This document shows positions 47,817 to 55,711 of a stretch of 64,000 nt of DNA, in pieces. Position 1 is the first letter of the stretch. Each line of letters opens with the position of its first letter. The notes below the pieces were generated by a model. It was not told the DNA's origin. It saw only the letters and a program-made list of their open reading frames with translations, and searched no databases. The position numbers and the translations under genes are program-made. This stretch comes from Ignavibacteriales bacterium. Lineage in GTDB: Bacteria; Bacteroidota; Ignavibacteria; Ignavibacteriales; Ignavibacteriaceae. Location of the stretch: the NCBI GenBank assembly GCA_016709155.1, contig JADJEI010000013.1:124001-188000 (forward strand), read 5' to 3'.

Positions 47817-47867
47817 GAAAAACAAACAACTAAAAAATATTCCAATAAACAAAGAAAGGAATAAACA

Positions 47868-49364
47868 ATGAAAAAAAATCTGCTACTATTTGCACTTATA
47901 ATACTTGGTGCAGTGGCTGTCGTTAATGCACAAGTTAATGTGACATTTAACGTAGATATGTCCGTAAAGGAAGCCGAGGGTCAATTTACTCCCGGAACTT
48001 CCGAAGTTCAGATGAGAGGTGATTTTGACGGCTGGGGTGCCGGTGTTGTATTAACAGACCCCGAGGCTGACTTAATCTACTCTTACGAATTCACTGGTAT
48101 TGCAGTGGATAGTGTTTTCAATTTCAAATTCTTTTATACCAATCCTGATACCTGGGAAGGTGATCCTAACCGTCAATTTACTGCTCCTGCAGGCGGCGGT
48201 GAATTTTCGGATTATTTCGATCGTGACAGCGTAATTAATATTACCGCTGATGGAAACATCTTATTCCAGGTTGATATGTCCGTAATGGCAGAGATTGGAA
48301 TCTTCGATATAGTATCTGATTCGGTTCAAGTTAGAGGAAATTTTAACGGCTGGGGTGATGGTGAGCCTTTAAGATCTAAACTGAATCAGGATGTTATTGA
48401 TCCTAATAAATTCTTCCTTGATGTTTCATTTACTTCAATAGAAATTGGAGCTACACAGAATTATAAATTCTATGTTGACTTAGTTGATCCAAGCCTCTGG
48501 GTTGATGGTTGGGAAAGACCATTATCACAGGGTGGTGGAAACAGAGACATTGATTTTGAAGGTATCAATAATCAAGTTGCTCCTGAAGTTTGGTATGATG
48601 ATGTTGATCCTGATTGGGTAATAGAAGATGGTAAAAATCTTTCTGTAGAGTTCAGAGTTGATATGACTCCTGCTACCGATCCTCTGTTACAAGCTGTTCC
48701 ATTCGATCCTGCTACCGATACATTATATTGGATTGGCGAACAGCCCTCGTTCGTTAGAAGTCAGGGATGGGTTGATACAGATAACATGATGGTCTTAGTG
48801 TTAACTGATCCTGATGCTGATCTTATTTATACCGCAACAGGAGATCTTGTTGACCCAACTTTTAATTCATTCCAATACAGATATGGATGGAAAAACGGAA
48901 GTAATTGGACATTAGAACCTGCCGGCTTTGGTGACTTTGCCTACAGGATCCGTTATATCGGACAGGATTTACCTCGCAGTTTCCCGGTTAACCCCTGGGT
49001 AATGCCTATTGATACCTGGACTAATGCTGAAACTAAAACCGATCAGGAATCTGATCCTTATACTTCATTAGTTAGTGTTGAAGATCCTCAGCTTAATCCT
49101 AACACTTACTACTTAGCTCAGAATTTCCCGAATCCATTTAACCCTTCTACTTTAATTCAGTATAGTGTTCCTAAAACCAATTTTGTAACTATTAAAATTT
49201 ACAATGCTATTGGACAGGAAATCTCTACATTGGTTAATCGTGAAGTAACTGCCGGTGTTCACGAAGTTAATTTCAATGCTAATAATCTTAGCACAGGAGT
49301 TTACTTCTACACAATTAAAGCAGGTGATTTCACTTCTACAAAGAAGATGTTATTGATTAAATAA
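47868..49364 (+). CDS. T9SS-secreted protein with starch-binding-like modules
   Basis: The 498-residue protein has a signal peptide and three related beta modules at about 22-130, 133-250 and 260-385. Each starts with a FxVDMS/T strand (VTFNVDMSV, ILFQVDMSV, VEFRVDMTP), and the first two contain a VQMRGDFDGWG or VQVRGNFNGWG turn, as in CBM20/CBM48-like glucan-binding modules and SusE/SusF relatives. The C-terminus is a complete T9SS domain (NFPNPFNPSTLIQYSVP to KKMLLIK). Binding of glucans at the surface is inferred. A terminator follows directly. Confidence 0.78.
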   Translation: MKKNLLLFALIILGAVAVVNAQVNVTFNVDMSVKEAEGQFTPGTSEVQMRGDFDGWGAGVVLTDPEADLIYSYEFTGIAVDSVFNFKFFYTNPDTWEGDPNRQFTAPAGGGEFSDYFDRDSVINITADGNILFQVDMSVMAEIGIFDIVSDSVQVRGNFNGWGDGEPLRSKLNQDVIDPNKFFLDVSFTSIEIGATQNYKFYVDLVDPSLWVDGWERPLSQGGGNRDIDFEGINNQVAPEVWYDDVDPDWVIEDGKNLSVEFRVDMTPATDPLLQAVPFDPATDTLYWIGEQPSFVRSQGWVDTDNMMVLVLTDPDADLIYTATGDLVDPTFNSFQYRYGWKNGSNWTLEPAGFGDFAYRIRYIGQDLPRSFPVNPWVMPIDTWTNAETKTDQESDPYTSLVSVEDPQLNPNTYYLAQNFPNPFNPSTLIQYSVPKTNFVTIKIYNAIGQEISTLVNREVTAGVHEVNFNANNLSTGVYFYTIKAGDFTSTKKMLLIK

Positions 49365-49391
49365 TTTTCTTGGCTCGATTGTCTCCTTTAT

Positions 49392-49424
49392 AAAAAGTCC
49401 CGCTGTTAAGGCGGGACTTTTTTT
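49392..49424 (+). terminator. strong rho-independent terminator
   Basis: A 12-bp stem AAAAAGTCCCGC/GCGGGACTTTTT with loop TGTTAAG ends the receptor-PorV-T9SS operon. Confidence 0.92.
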
Positions 49425-49429
49425 ATAAA

Positions 49430-49724
49430 TGTAACTGATGGAGTTGCCACCAGTACTGATTTAGTTACCGTCAGTACTGATAGGGGCATGACCAGTACTG
49501 ATAGGGGCGTGACCAACACTGATAGAGGCATGACCAGTACTGATTGAGGCTCCACCAGTACTGATTGAGACACCGTCAGTACTGATAGAGGCATTTTCAG
49601 TACTGATTGAGATTCCACCAATACTGATAGCGACTCGCCCAGTACTGATAGAGGCATGATAGAGAGTTCCACCAGTACTGATAGCGACTCGCCCAGTACT
49701 GATGAAGGTAATATCAGTACCGGT
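49430..49724. repeat. 21-bp tandem repeat array with CAGTACTG core
   Basis: Fourteen units are spaced exactly 21 bases apart except for one 33-base step. The core CAGTACTGAT starts at 49451, 49472, 49493, 49514, 49535, 49556, 49577, 49598, 49619, 49640, 49673, 49694 and 49715, with a weak copy at 49430. CAGTACTG is its own reverse complement. The 11 bases between cores vary. The array fills most of a 555-base stretch without a gene (49365-49919); the rest holds the terminator and one palindrome arm at 49895. On the minus strand it reads as heptapeptides around SVLV, but no ribosome site supports translation. Confidence 0.85.
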
Positions 49725-49919
49725 GACGGATCCGCCGGCGCAGAGAGTGAGATAAACTGTACGAATTTTAACGATTTTCGAGCTTTTTGATGATTTTTAG
49801 AGGGAATGATTGATAGTGGGAAGGGATTATAAAGTGAATATTACTCGAATTATAAAAACCTCCGATAGTGTTGCCATCGAATAACATAATTATGTCTTTT
49901 GCGTAAGGTGAGTTAATAA

Positions 49920-51827
49920 TTATTTTTGCTTAACCGCAGTTTCTAATTGTTGAAGAAGGTTTGCAGCGCCGGGGTAGTGTGGAGTTATTTTCAGGCACTC
50001 TTTAATGGAGTTTAATGCTGAGTTGTAATCCTTAATTCCAATATAAGCGCCGCATAAATTGTATAGTAATTGATCATCTTTGTTGATGAAGTTTTTAGAT
50101 TGACTTAAATAATTTATTGCTGAGGAATAGTTTTTCCGGGATAAGTCAATAATACCGAGCCACTTTGTTGAGAATGCATCGGGTTGAAGATCATATCTGA
50201 TTTTTAAGTATGAATAGGCTTCATCATACTTATTAATCTTCAGCAGCTCATTAGCTAAAAAATTATAATACTCAACCACAACAGGGTATTGTGAAATCAG
50301 AATATCCGCCTGTTGTTTGAATAAATCAAAATTACCTTTTTTGAGATAATAGTCAGCAACTTTTCGATGCGCCGGCTCCCATGCTATCTTATCAACTACA
50401 ACATCGTAGGCAGTTGAATCAATAAAACTTTTTCGATCAATTATTTCTGAGAGAAGTTTCTTTTTCCCTTTTTGAATAAAAGGCCAATCATTCTTTAAAA
50501 GTTTAATTCTGTAATCCGCCATGACAGAATCAAAATCAGAGAATAAAAAATTGGCTGAGGTTAAACTATCCTGCATTTCGTTTGATAATTCTTGAGCAGT
50601 TGTTTTTGGCAGCAGTCCCTTTTCTTCCATCCTTTCATAAAAAAGTTTTCCTATTAACTTATAACCTTCAATGGTGGGGTGAAGATGATCGGTCATTAAA
50701 TTATCACCGATAATTCCATCTGGGCTTAAGGAGTTTAACCCGGAATCTAAATCAAGCACTTCAGCCGAATATTCTTTGCCGAGTTGTTTGATTATATCAT
50801 TTATCTTTTCGGGTGCACGAAAACGTAAAGCATCTAAATCCTTTGCCAGGCGGAAAAGTGAATCAGCTTCGTGAATTTTATTTTGAAGCAGCATCTCTTT
50901 AGCTAAATTAAAAACTTCATTAGCTGAAGGCAGGGTAGTATGTTTTAACGAAACAAATGGATTTTGATTTTTTAAATTGCTTGTGAGGGTTCCCATCATC
51001 ACAGGAATGTCATTGTCTTTAGCCATCTCAAGTATGTCCTGCATGTTTCCTTCAAACTGTTCAAGCCCAAGATTATATTTCTCCGAATTAAGTTCGATGT
51101 ATTGGTCTTTTGCCATACGCGACATCAAAGTGCCATTTTCATTTTCCTGCGGATCATCACTAAACCAACCCATTACATCTTTAATAATATTACGGAGCAA
51201 TTCCACAGTTTTAAATCTACCTAAGTACAAAATAAGATTGACCATTGTTCTTGAAGTTCCGAGTGACTCCATTGAGCCGACGCCAAGCGCACCATAATAT
51301 TCGTTGTGTCCGGCATAAATAATTACAAGATCAGGTTTTTGTTCAATCACGCCCGGCATCAAATCACGAAGGGTGTAGCTGTTTACGGCAGTCATTGCAA
51401 TATTAACTACTTCGATTGTGGAATTAGGATAAACTAATTGAAGTCTTTGCCGCAAATATCTTGAGAATGAGCCGATCGGCAAATAAGGATAACCTGCGGC
51501 ACTGCTCCCCCCCAATACAAAAATGCGGAAAGTATTTTTCTTTTTAACAGCATCAAACACATCTTGATTAGAATAAGGAAGGTTCTCGGTTGAGAAGAAA
51601 TAACGACGCGCTATTTCCGGGTTTAATAATAATTTACCTTTTGCAGCATTGACCCACTGAGAATTATCGTAACCGTAACCAAAAAGGCGGAGTGATAATT
51701 CAAGAATTACAAAAAATACTACTGGTATAAAAAGAAGAAACAGGTAATAATATTTCGGAGGTTTATACTCCGGTGCAATTTTTTGTACGGCTTCAGTTTT
51801 GTGCGATTCTTTTTTACGTGCTTTAAT
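49920..51827 (-). CDS. membrane-anchored SGNH/GDSL hydrolase with C-terminal TPR repeats, ATT start
   Basis: The frame is open without a break from an ATT codon at 51827 preceded by AAAGAGGG; the first ATG/GTG-type codon is GTG at 51560, which would cut off a membrane anchor (FLLFIPVVFFVILELSLRLF, about residues 30-50). The full product is about 635 residues. The SGNH core is FVLGGSSAAGYPY (nucleophile Ser in block I), VVNIAMTAVNSYTL, IIYAGHNEYYGALG (block III GHNE) and DHLHPTIEGYKLIG (catalytic Asp-x-x-His). TPR units follow (residues about 500-635). Such anchored SGNH enzymes add or remove acyl groups on extracellular glycans. It is divergent from the carbamoyltransferase operon. Confidence 0.78.
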   Translation of the reverse strand: MKARKKESHKTEAVQKIAPEYKPPKYYYLFLLFIPVVFFVILELSLRLFGYGYDNSQWVNAAKGKLLLNPEIARRYFFSTENLPYSNQDVFDAVKKKNTFRIFVLGGSSAAGYPYLPIGSFSRYLRQRLQLVYPNSTIEVVNIAMTAVNSYTLRDLMPGVIEQKPDLVIIYAGHNEYYGALGVGSMESLGTSRTMVNLILYLGRFKTVELLRNIIKDVMGWFSDDPQENENGTLMSRMAKDQYIELNSEKYNLGLEQFEGNMQDILEMAKDNDIPVMMGTLTSNLKNQNPFVSLKHTTLPSANEVFNLAKEMLLQNKIHEADSLFRLAKDLDALRFRAPEKINDIIKQLGKEYSAEVLDLDSGLNSLSPDGIIGDNLMTDHLHPTIEGYKLIGKLFYERMEEKGLLPKTTAQELSNEMQDSLTSANFLFSDFDSVMADYRIKLLKNDWPFIQKGKKKLLSEIIDRKSFIDSTAYDVVVDKIAWEPAHRKVADYYLKKGNFDLFKQQADILISQYPVVVEYYNFLANELLKINKYDEAYSYLKIRYDLQPDAFSTKWLGIIDLSRKNYSSAINYLSQSKNFINKDDQLLYNLCGAYIGIKDYNSALNSIKECLKITPHYPGAANLLQQLETAVKQK

Positions 51828-51975
51828 AGCGAATCCCTCTTTAATTTTTATATCAATATATCTGAAATAGTTTTTCCTTCACGAAAATAGCTTTATAAAT
51901 AAAAAATAAAAAGTATTTTTATAATAAGAATAAGAATAATTATTGATTGGTTTTAAGAATTAAAAGCTAATATTT

Positions 51976-53793
51976 ATGTACATCCTCGGTATCTCAGCAT
52001 TTTATCACGATAGCGCAGCTTGTCTTGTAAAAGATGGAGAAATCCTTTCTGCTGCTCAGGAAGAACGCTTTACAAGAAAAAAACACGATCATAACTTTCC
52101 ACAAAAGGCAATAGAGTTTTGTTTAAAGGATGCGGGAATAAAAGCTGAGCAGCTTGATCTTGTTGCGTTTTATGATAAACCATTCTTGAAGTTTGAACGA
52201 TTGTTAGAAACTTATCTTGCTTATGCCCCGGTTGGAATAAAATCATTCATCAAAGCAATGCCATTGTGGATAAAGGAAAAACTTTGGATGAAGGAAATGA
52301 TAAAAAACAAACTCGGATATACAGGCAAGATTATATTCCCGGAACATCACGAATCTCATGCAGCATCAGCATTCTATCCATCGCCATACAACAAAGCCGC
52401 CATCCTTACTATGGATGGAGTTGGTGAGTGGACAACAACAAGTTACGGCATTGGTGATGGAAATGATATTCAACTTTTAGCAGATATAAAATTTCCGCAT
52501 TCGATAGGATTGCTATACTCTGCTCTTACTTATTATACAGGATTTAAAGTAAACTCAGGTGAATATAAAGTAATGGGTTTGGCTCCATACGGTGAACCAA
52601 AATACAAACAAATGATTTATGATCATCTTATTGATGTAAAGGAAGATGGTTCATTCAGAATGAATATGGAGTACTTTAATTATTGCCAGGGACTTACAAT
52701 GACAAACGAAAAGTTTAACAATCTTTTCGGAGGTCCGCCAAGAGAACCTGAAACTAATTTAACTCAAAAGGAAATGGATATTGCAAGATCGTTGCAGGAA
52801 GTTACAGAAGAAACCGTATTGAAACTTGGCAAGCACGTTTACAAAGAAACCAAATTAAAAAATCTTTGCCTGGCGGGAGGAGTTGCACTTAACTGTGTAG
52901 CGAATGGAAGATTACTTCGTGAGGGACCATTTGAAAATATTTGGATTCAACCAGCAGCAGGAGATGCAGGCGGAGCACTTGGTGCAGCTTTAATCGGTTG
53001 GTACAAGTATCACAACAATCCAAGAATTGCTGATGAAAAATCAGATTCACAAAAAGGTTCGTACCTGGGACCTGAGTTTGATGAAAATGAAATTCATTCA
53101 TTCATTCAATCAAACAATCTTGCTGCAAAAAGATATGATGACGAGCAGCTAATAGAAAATGTTGCAAATCTCATCAACTCAGAAAAAGTAATTGGATGGT
53201 TTGATGGCAAAATGGAATTCGGTCCTCGCGCACTTGGTTCACGTACAATTATTGGTGATGCACGTTCACCAAAGATGCAGGCTACGATGAATATTAAAAT
53301 AAAATTCAGAGAAGGATTTCGTCCTTTTGCTCCTTCTGTTCTTTTTGAAAAGGTCAGTGATTTTTTTGAGATTGAAAAAGCAAGTCCGTATATGCTTCTT
53401 ACCGCTGATGTAAAAAAAGAACGAAGAATCGCAATGACAGATGACGATCATAAAAAATGGGGAATAGAAAAACTAAATGTTGTTCGTTCAGATATTCCTG
53501 CAATTACTCACGTTGATTACTCAGCCAGACTTCAAACAGTTCATAAGGAAACAAATCCTCGTTACCATAAACTTATTTCTAAGTTTAAAGAAAAAACAGG
53601 ATGTGCAGTTATCATTAATACTTCTTTTAATGTAAGAGGAGAGCCAATTGTCTGCACTCCAAAAGATGCTTACAAATGTTTTATGAGAACTGGTATGGAT
53701 TATCTTGTTTTAGGCAATTATATTTTAAGCAAGGAAGATCAGAAACCTTTAGAAAGTGATAGTGATTGGAAAAAAGAATTTGTATTGGATTAA
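51976..53793 (+). CDS. carbamoyltransferase, NodU/CmcH/TobZ family
   Basis: The 605-residue enzyme transfers a carbamoyl group from carbamoyl phosphate via carbamoyl-AMP to a hydroxyl of a sugar or small molecule. The Kae1-like N-terminal domain shows ILGISAFYHDSAACLV, AAQEERFTRKKHDHNFP, PEHHESHAASAFYPSP with the metal-binding histidines, and VMGLAPYGEPKY. The YrdC-like C-terminal domain shows EFGPRALGSRTIIGDARS, FRPFAPSVL and NVRGEPIVCTPKDAY. Length is normal. It opens the operon with SxtJ and DUF5989 proteins, an arrangement also seen beside carbamoyltransferases such as SxtI; the acceptor here is unknown. Confidence 0.92.
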   Translation: MYILGISAFYHDSAACLVKDGEILSAAQEERFTRKKHDHNFPQKAIEFCLKDAGIKAEQLDLVAFYDKPFLKFERLLETYLAYAPVGIKSFIKAMPLWIKEKLWMKEMIKNKLGYTGKIIFPEHHESHAASAFYPSPYNKAAILTMDGVGEWTTTSYGIGDGNDIQLLADIKFPHSIGLLYSALTYYTGFKVNSGEYKVMGLAPYGEPKYKQMIYDHLIDVKEDGSFRMNMEYFNYCQGLTMTNEKFNNLFGGPPREPETNLTQKEMDIARSLQEVTEETVLKLGKHVYKETKLKNLCLAGGVALNCVANGRLLREGPFENIWIQPAAGDAGGALGAALIGWYKYHNNPRIADEKSDSQKGSYLGPEFDENEIHSFIQSNNLAAKRYDDEQLIENVANLINSEKVIGWFDGKMEFGPRALGSRTIIGDARSPKMQATMNIKIKFREGFRPFAPSVLFEKVSDFFEIEKASPYMLLTADVKKERRIAMTDDDHKKWGIEKLNVVRSDIPAITHVDYSARLQTVHKETNPRYHKLISKFKEKTGCAVIINTSFNVRGEPIVCTPKDAYKCFMRTGMDYLVLGNYILSKEDQKPLESDSDWKKEFVLD

Positions 53794-53796
53794 AAA

Positions 53797-54213
53797 ATGT
53801 TAAAAGATGAAATAAAACATATTGATAACTCTGATGAAGCAGTTAAGAAAACAGGATTAACTGTTGGAGTGGTATTAATTCTTGTTTCTTTATTGTTGTG
53901 GTATCTTGGTAAATATTCTTTTATGTATTTCTCAATAGCTGGTGGATTGTTTGTTATACTTGCGTTTATTGCAATTCCTGTTTTGCGTCCATTTCATAAG
54001 CTCTGGATGATGCTTGCATTGTTGATGGGATTTGTGATGTCGCGGGTTATTTTAACAATACTCTATTATCTTGTATTAACTCCTATTGGTTTAATAGCAA
54101 AGCTTGTTGGCAAAAAGTTTATACCATTGGGGTTTGATAAAAATGCAAATACTTATTGGGAGAAGAGAGAAAATACAGCTAAACAGCAAATTGATTATGA
54201 AAGACAGTTCTAA
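53797..54213 (+). CDS. SxtJ-family membrane protein
   Basis: The 138-residue protein has three hydrophobic spans (about 22-38, 44-62 and 70-105) and the family-like segments RPFHKLWMMLALLMGFVMSR and LTPIGLIAKLVGKKFIPLGF. SxtJ takes its name from the saxitoxin cluster, where it is encoded next to the carbamoyltransferase SxtI; the biochemical role is unknown. It starts 3 bases after the carbamoyltransferase stop, so the two are tightly coupled. A membrane partner or anchor for the transferase is inferred. Confidence 0.85.
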   Translation: MLKDEIKHIDNSDEAVKKTGLTVGVVLILVSLLLWYLGKYSFMYFSIAGGLFVILAFIAIPVLRPFHKLWMMLALLMGFVMSRVILTILYYLVLTPIGLIAKLVGKKFIPLGFDKNANTYWEKRENTAKQQIDYERQF

Positions 54214-54214
54214 A

Positions 54215-54285
54215 ATGCGGACAGGGCAAGCCCTATCCCTACAAAATCAAAATGTAGGGGAGTGGCTGGCCTCTCCCCAAAAAAG
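54215..54285. repeat. palindromic repeat with three hairpins
   Basis: GGGCAAGCCC, then TCCCTACA/TGTAGGGGA around an A-rich loop, then GGGGAG/CTCCCC form successive stems in the SxtJ-DUF5989 spacer. The sequence is GC-richer than its surroundings and looks like an inserted REP-type element. Confidence 0.65.
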
Positions 54286-54307
54286 AAATTATTAAGGAAT
54301 AAATTTT

Positions 54308-54466
54308 ATGAGCAAATTATCTATACTATCTGAGTTGTGGGAATTTTTGAAAGTAAGAAAAAAATGGTGGCTTCTGCCTATCATTTTATTTTTGGTTCTG
54401 CTTGGCGGACTTATTATTCTTACACAAGGTTCTGCATTAGCTCCATTTATTTATGCAATATTTTAA
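54308..54466 (+). CDS. DUF5989-family small membrane protein
   Basis: The 52-residue protein reads MSKLSILSELWEFLKVRKKW, then WLLPIILFLVLLGGLIILTQ, then GSALAPFIYAIF: a short amphipathic N-terminus, a basic RKK stop signal and one membrane span. This matches DUF5989, a family found almost only beside SxtJ and carbamoyltransferases. AAGGA lies 10 bases upstream of the ATG. It is too short for most gene finders. Function unknown; a subunit of a membrane carbamoylation complex is inferred from gene order. Confidence 0.82.
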   Translation: MSKLSILSELWEFLKVRKKWWLLPIILFLVLLGGLIILTQGSALAPFIYAIF

Positions 54467-54596
54467 AGCCCCACCAAACCTCCCCTAAGGGGAGGCTTAG
54501 GGCAATTGAAATACTCTTAATCTAAATGTTGTAATTTTATTTTTAAATATTTCCTTAAGCCCTCTCCTTAGGAGAGGGTTTGGGTGAGGCTGATTT
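54466..54596. repeat. inverted pair of palindromic repeats
   Basis: The unit CCTCCCCTAAGGGGAGG (54479-54495) and the unit CCCTCTCCTTAGGAGAGGG (54560-54578) are palindromes. Their flanks (CCCCACCAAA and TTTGGGTGAGG) are also inverted copies of each other, so the 130-base spacer is one long imperfect palindrome. The right arm carries the GAGG that precedes the next start codon. Confidence 0.7.
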
Positions 54597-54740
54597 ATGC
54601 AAACTAAAATAATTGTAGAAAAGAAAAAGAAACGCGTTCCTGTTCCAAAGAAACCGCCAAAGGTAGAAAAGAATCCGAAAGCTTATGACAGAGATGAGGA
54701 GAAAAAGAAAACTCGTAAAAAGATTTCCGGTGAAGAATGA
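54597..54740 (+). CDS. small basic protein in the carbamoyltransferase operon
   Basis: The 47-residue frame reads MQTKIIVEKKKKRVPVPKKP followed by more Lys, Pro and Glu residues and has no recognised domain. The composition (over one third Lys/Arg) suggests a nucleic-acid- or membrane-surface-binding tail-like peptide, or a disordered adaptor. GAGG from the adjoining palindrome stands 9 bases before the ATG, and the stop overlaps the next gene (ATGA), which supports real translation. Function unknown. Confidence 0.55.
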   Translation: MQTKIIVEKKKKRVPVPKKPPKVEKNPKAYDRDEEKKKTRKKISGEE

Positions 54741-55546
54741 ATCAGCCCGAAGTTTCACTAATTATATCCTTTTACAATAGGATTGATTTTCTGAAATTAG
54801 TTTTTGCCGGCTTGCAAAGACAAACTTTTAAAAACTTCGAAATCATTATCGCCGATGATGGATCAAAAGAAGAAGTCGTGAATGAAATTGAAAAACTTTC
54901 TCGTGAGATCAATTTCCCAATTGCTCATATCTGGCAGGAAGATAAAGGTTTTCGAAAGAATAAAATATTAAATCAGGCTATCGTTAATTCTAATTCAACT
55001 TATTTAATATTTATAGATGGGGATTGTATTCCTCATCGTGATTTTATCGCAGAACATTTCAGCCATCGTCAATTAAACATTTGCTTAACCGGAAGGCGGG
55101 TCAATTTATCACAAAAACTTTCCGAAAGTCTTTCAACTAAAAAAGTGAAAGAAGGAATTCTCGAAAATCAATTTTTCTTATTAAAGGACGGACTATTAGG
55201 TAAATCCACTGATGTAGAAAAAGGTTTTTTTATTCGTAATAAATTTCTCCGAAAATATTTCAATAAGAAAAAAAGAGGATTGCTTGGCTGTAATTTTTCA
55301 ATCTATAAAAATGACTTATTAATAATTAATGGTTTTGATGAAAGATACATTGCCCCTTCCATTGGTGAAGACAGTGATGTTCAGTTCAGGCTTGAATTAG
55401 CTGGAGTTCGTGTCCGATCTTTAAATAATATAGCCGTGCAATATCACCTTTATCATAAACTTCAACCCCGCCCAATTGAAAATCTTCGTTTATTCGAAAC
55501 CGTAAAAACAGAAAAGCAAGCTTTCTCAAAATTTGGCATAAAATAA
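54737..55546 (+). CDS. GT2 glycosyltransferase with galactosyltransferase-type C-terminal segment
   Basis: The 269-residue soluble protein has the GT-A fold: VSLIISFYNRIDFLKLV, IIADDGSKEEVV (DD motif near 40), QEDKGFRKNKILNQAI, YLIFIDGDCIPHRDF (DGD, about 93-95), LLGCNFSIYKNDLLIINGFD and GEDSDVQFRLELAGV (ED acceptor motif). The last two are typical of the GT27-like/galactosyltransferase C-terminal segment. It ends the carbamoyltransferase operon and probably builds the sugar that the transferase modifies; this link is inferred. Confidence 0.82.
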   Translation: MNQPEVSLIISFYNRIDFLKLVFAGLQRQTFKNFEIIIADDGSKEEVVNEIEKLSREINFPIAHIWQEDKGFRKNKILNQAIVNSNSTYLIFIDGDCIPHRDFIAEHFSHRQLNICLTGRRVNLSQKLSESLSTKKVKEGILENQFFLLKDGLLGKSTDVEKGFFIRNKFLRKYFNKKKRGLLGCNFSIYKNDLLIINGFDERYIAPSIGEDSDVQFRLELAGVRVRSLNNIAVQYHLYHKLQPRPIENLRLFETVKTEKQAFSKFGIK

Positions 55547-55640
55547 CTGCTTCGTAATATTCACTTCTTTAATTATTTAATTCTATCGGGTGATTATCCT
55601 AAATAATTCAGTAAAATTTAGCGATCACTATAAAAAATTC

Positions 55641-55671
55641 TTGCATAATATAATCTGCACCTTTATCTTTG
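55641..55671 (+). promoter_or_regulatory. Bacteroidota-type promoter of lrp-glnA
   Basis: TTG at 55641 and TATCTTTG at 55664 (consensus TAnnTTTG) are 20 bases apart, 41 bases before the regulator's ATG. A TATAAT-like string lies between them and is less well placed. Confidence 0.45.
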
Positions 55672-55711
55672 CAGTGTAATTGTATTATTAGTTAAATAAA
55701 TAAGGCTAAAT

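Noticed and set aside
49406..49672. Minus-strand frame of SVLV heptapeptide repeats
   Set aside because: It follows from the 21-base period of the array, runs into the terminator, has no Shine-Dalgarno site and has no domain.
49430..49724. CRISPR array
   Set aside because: The repeats are 10-base cores with 11-base gaps, far too short, and no cas gene is present.
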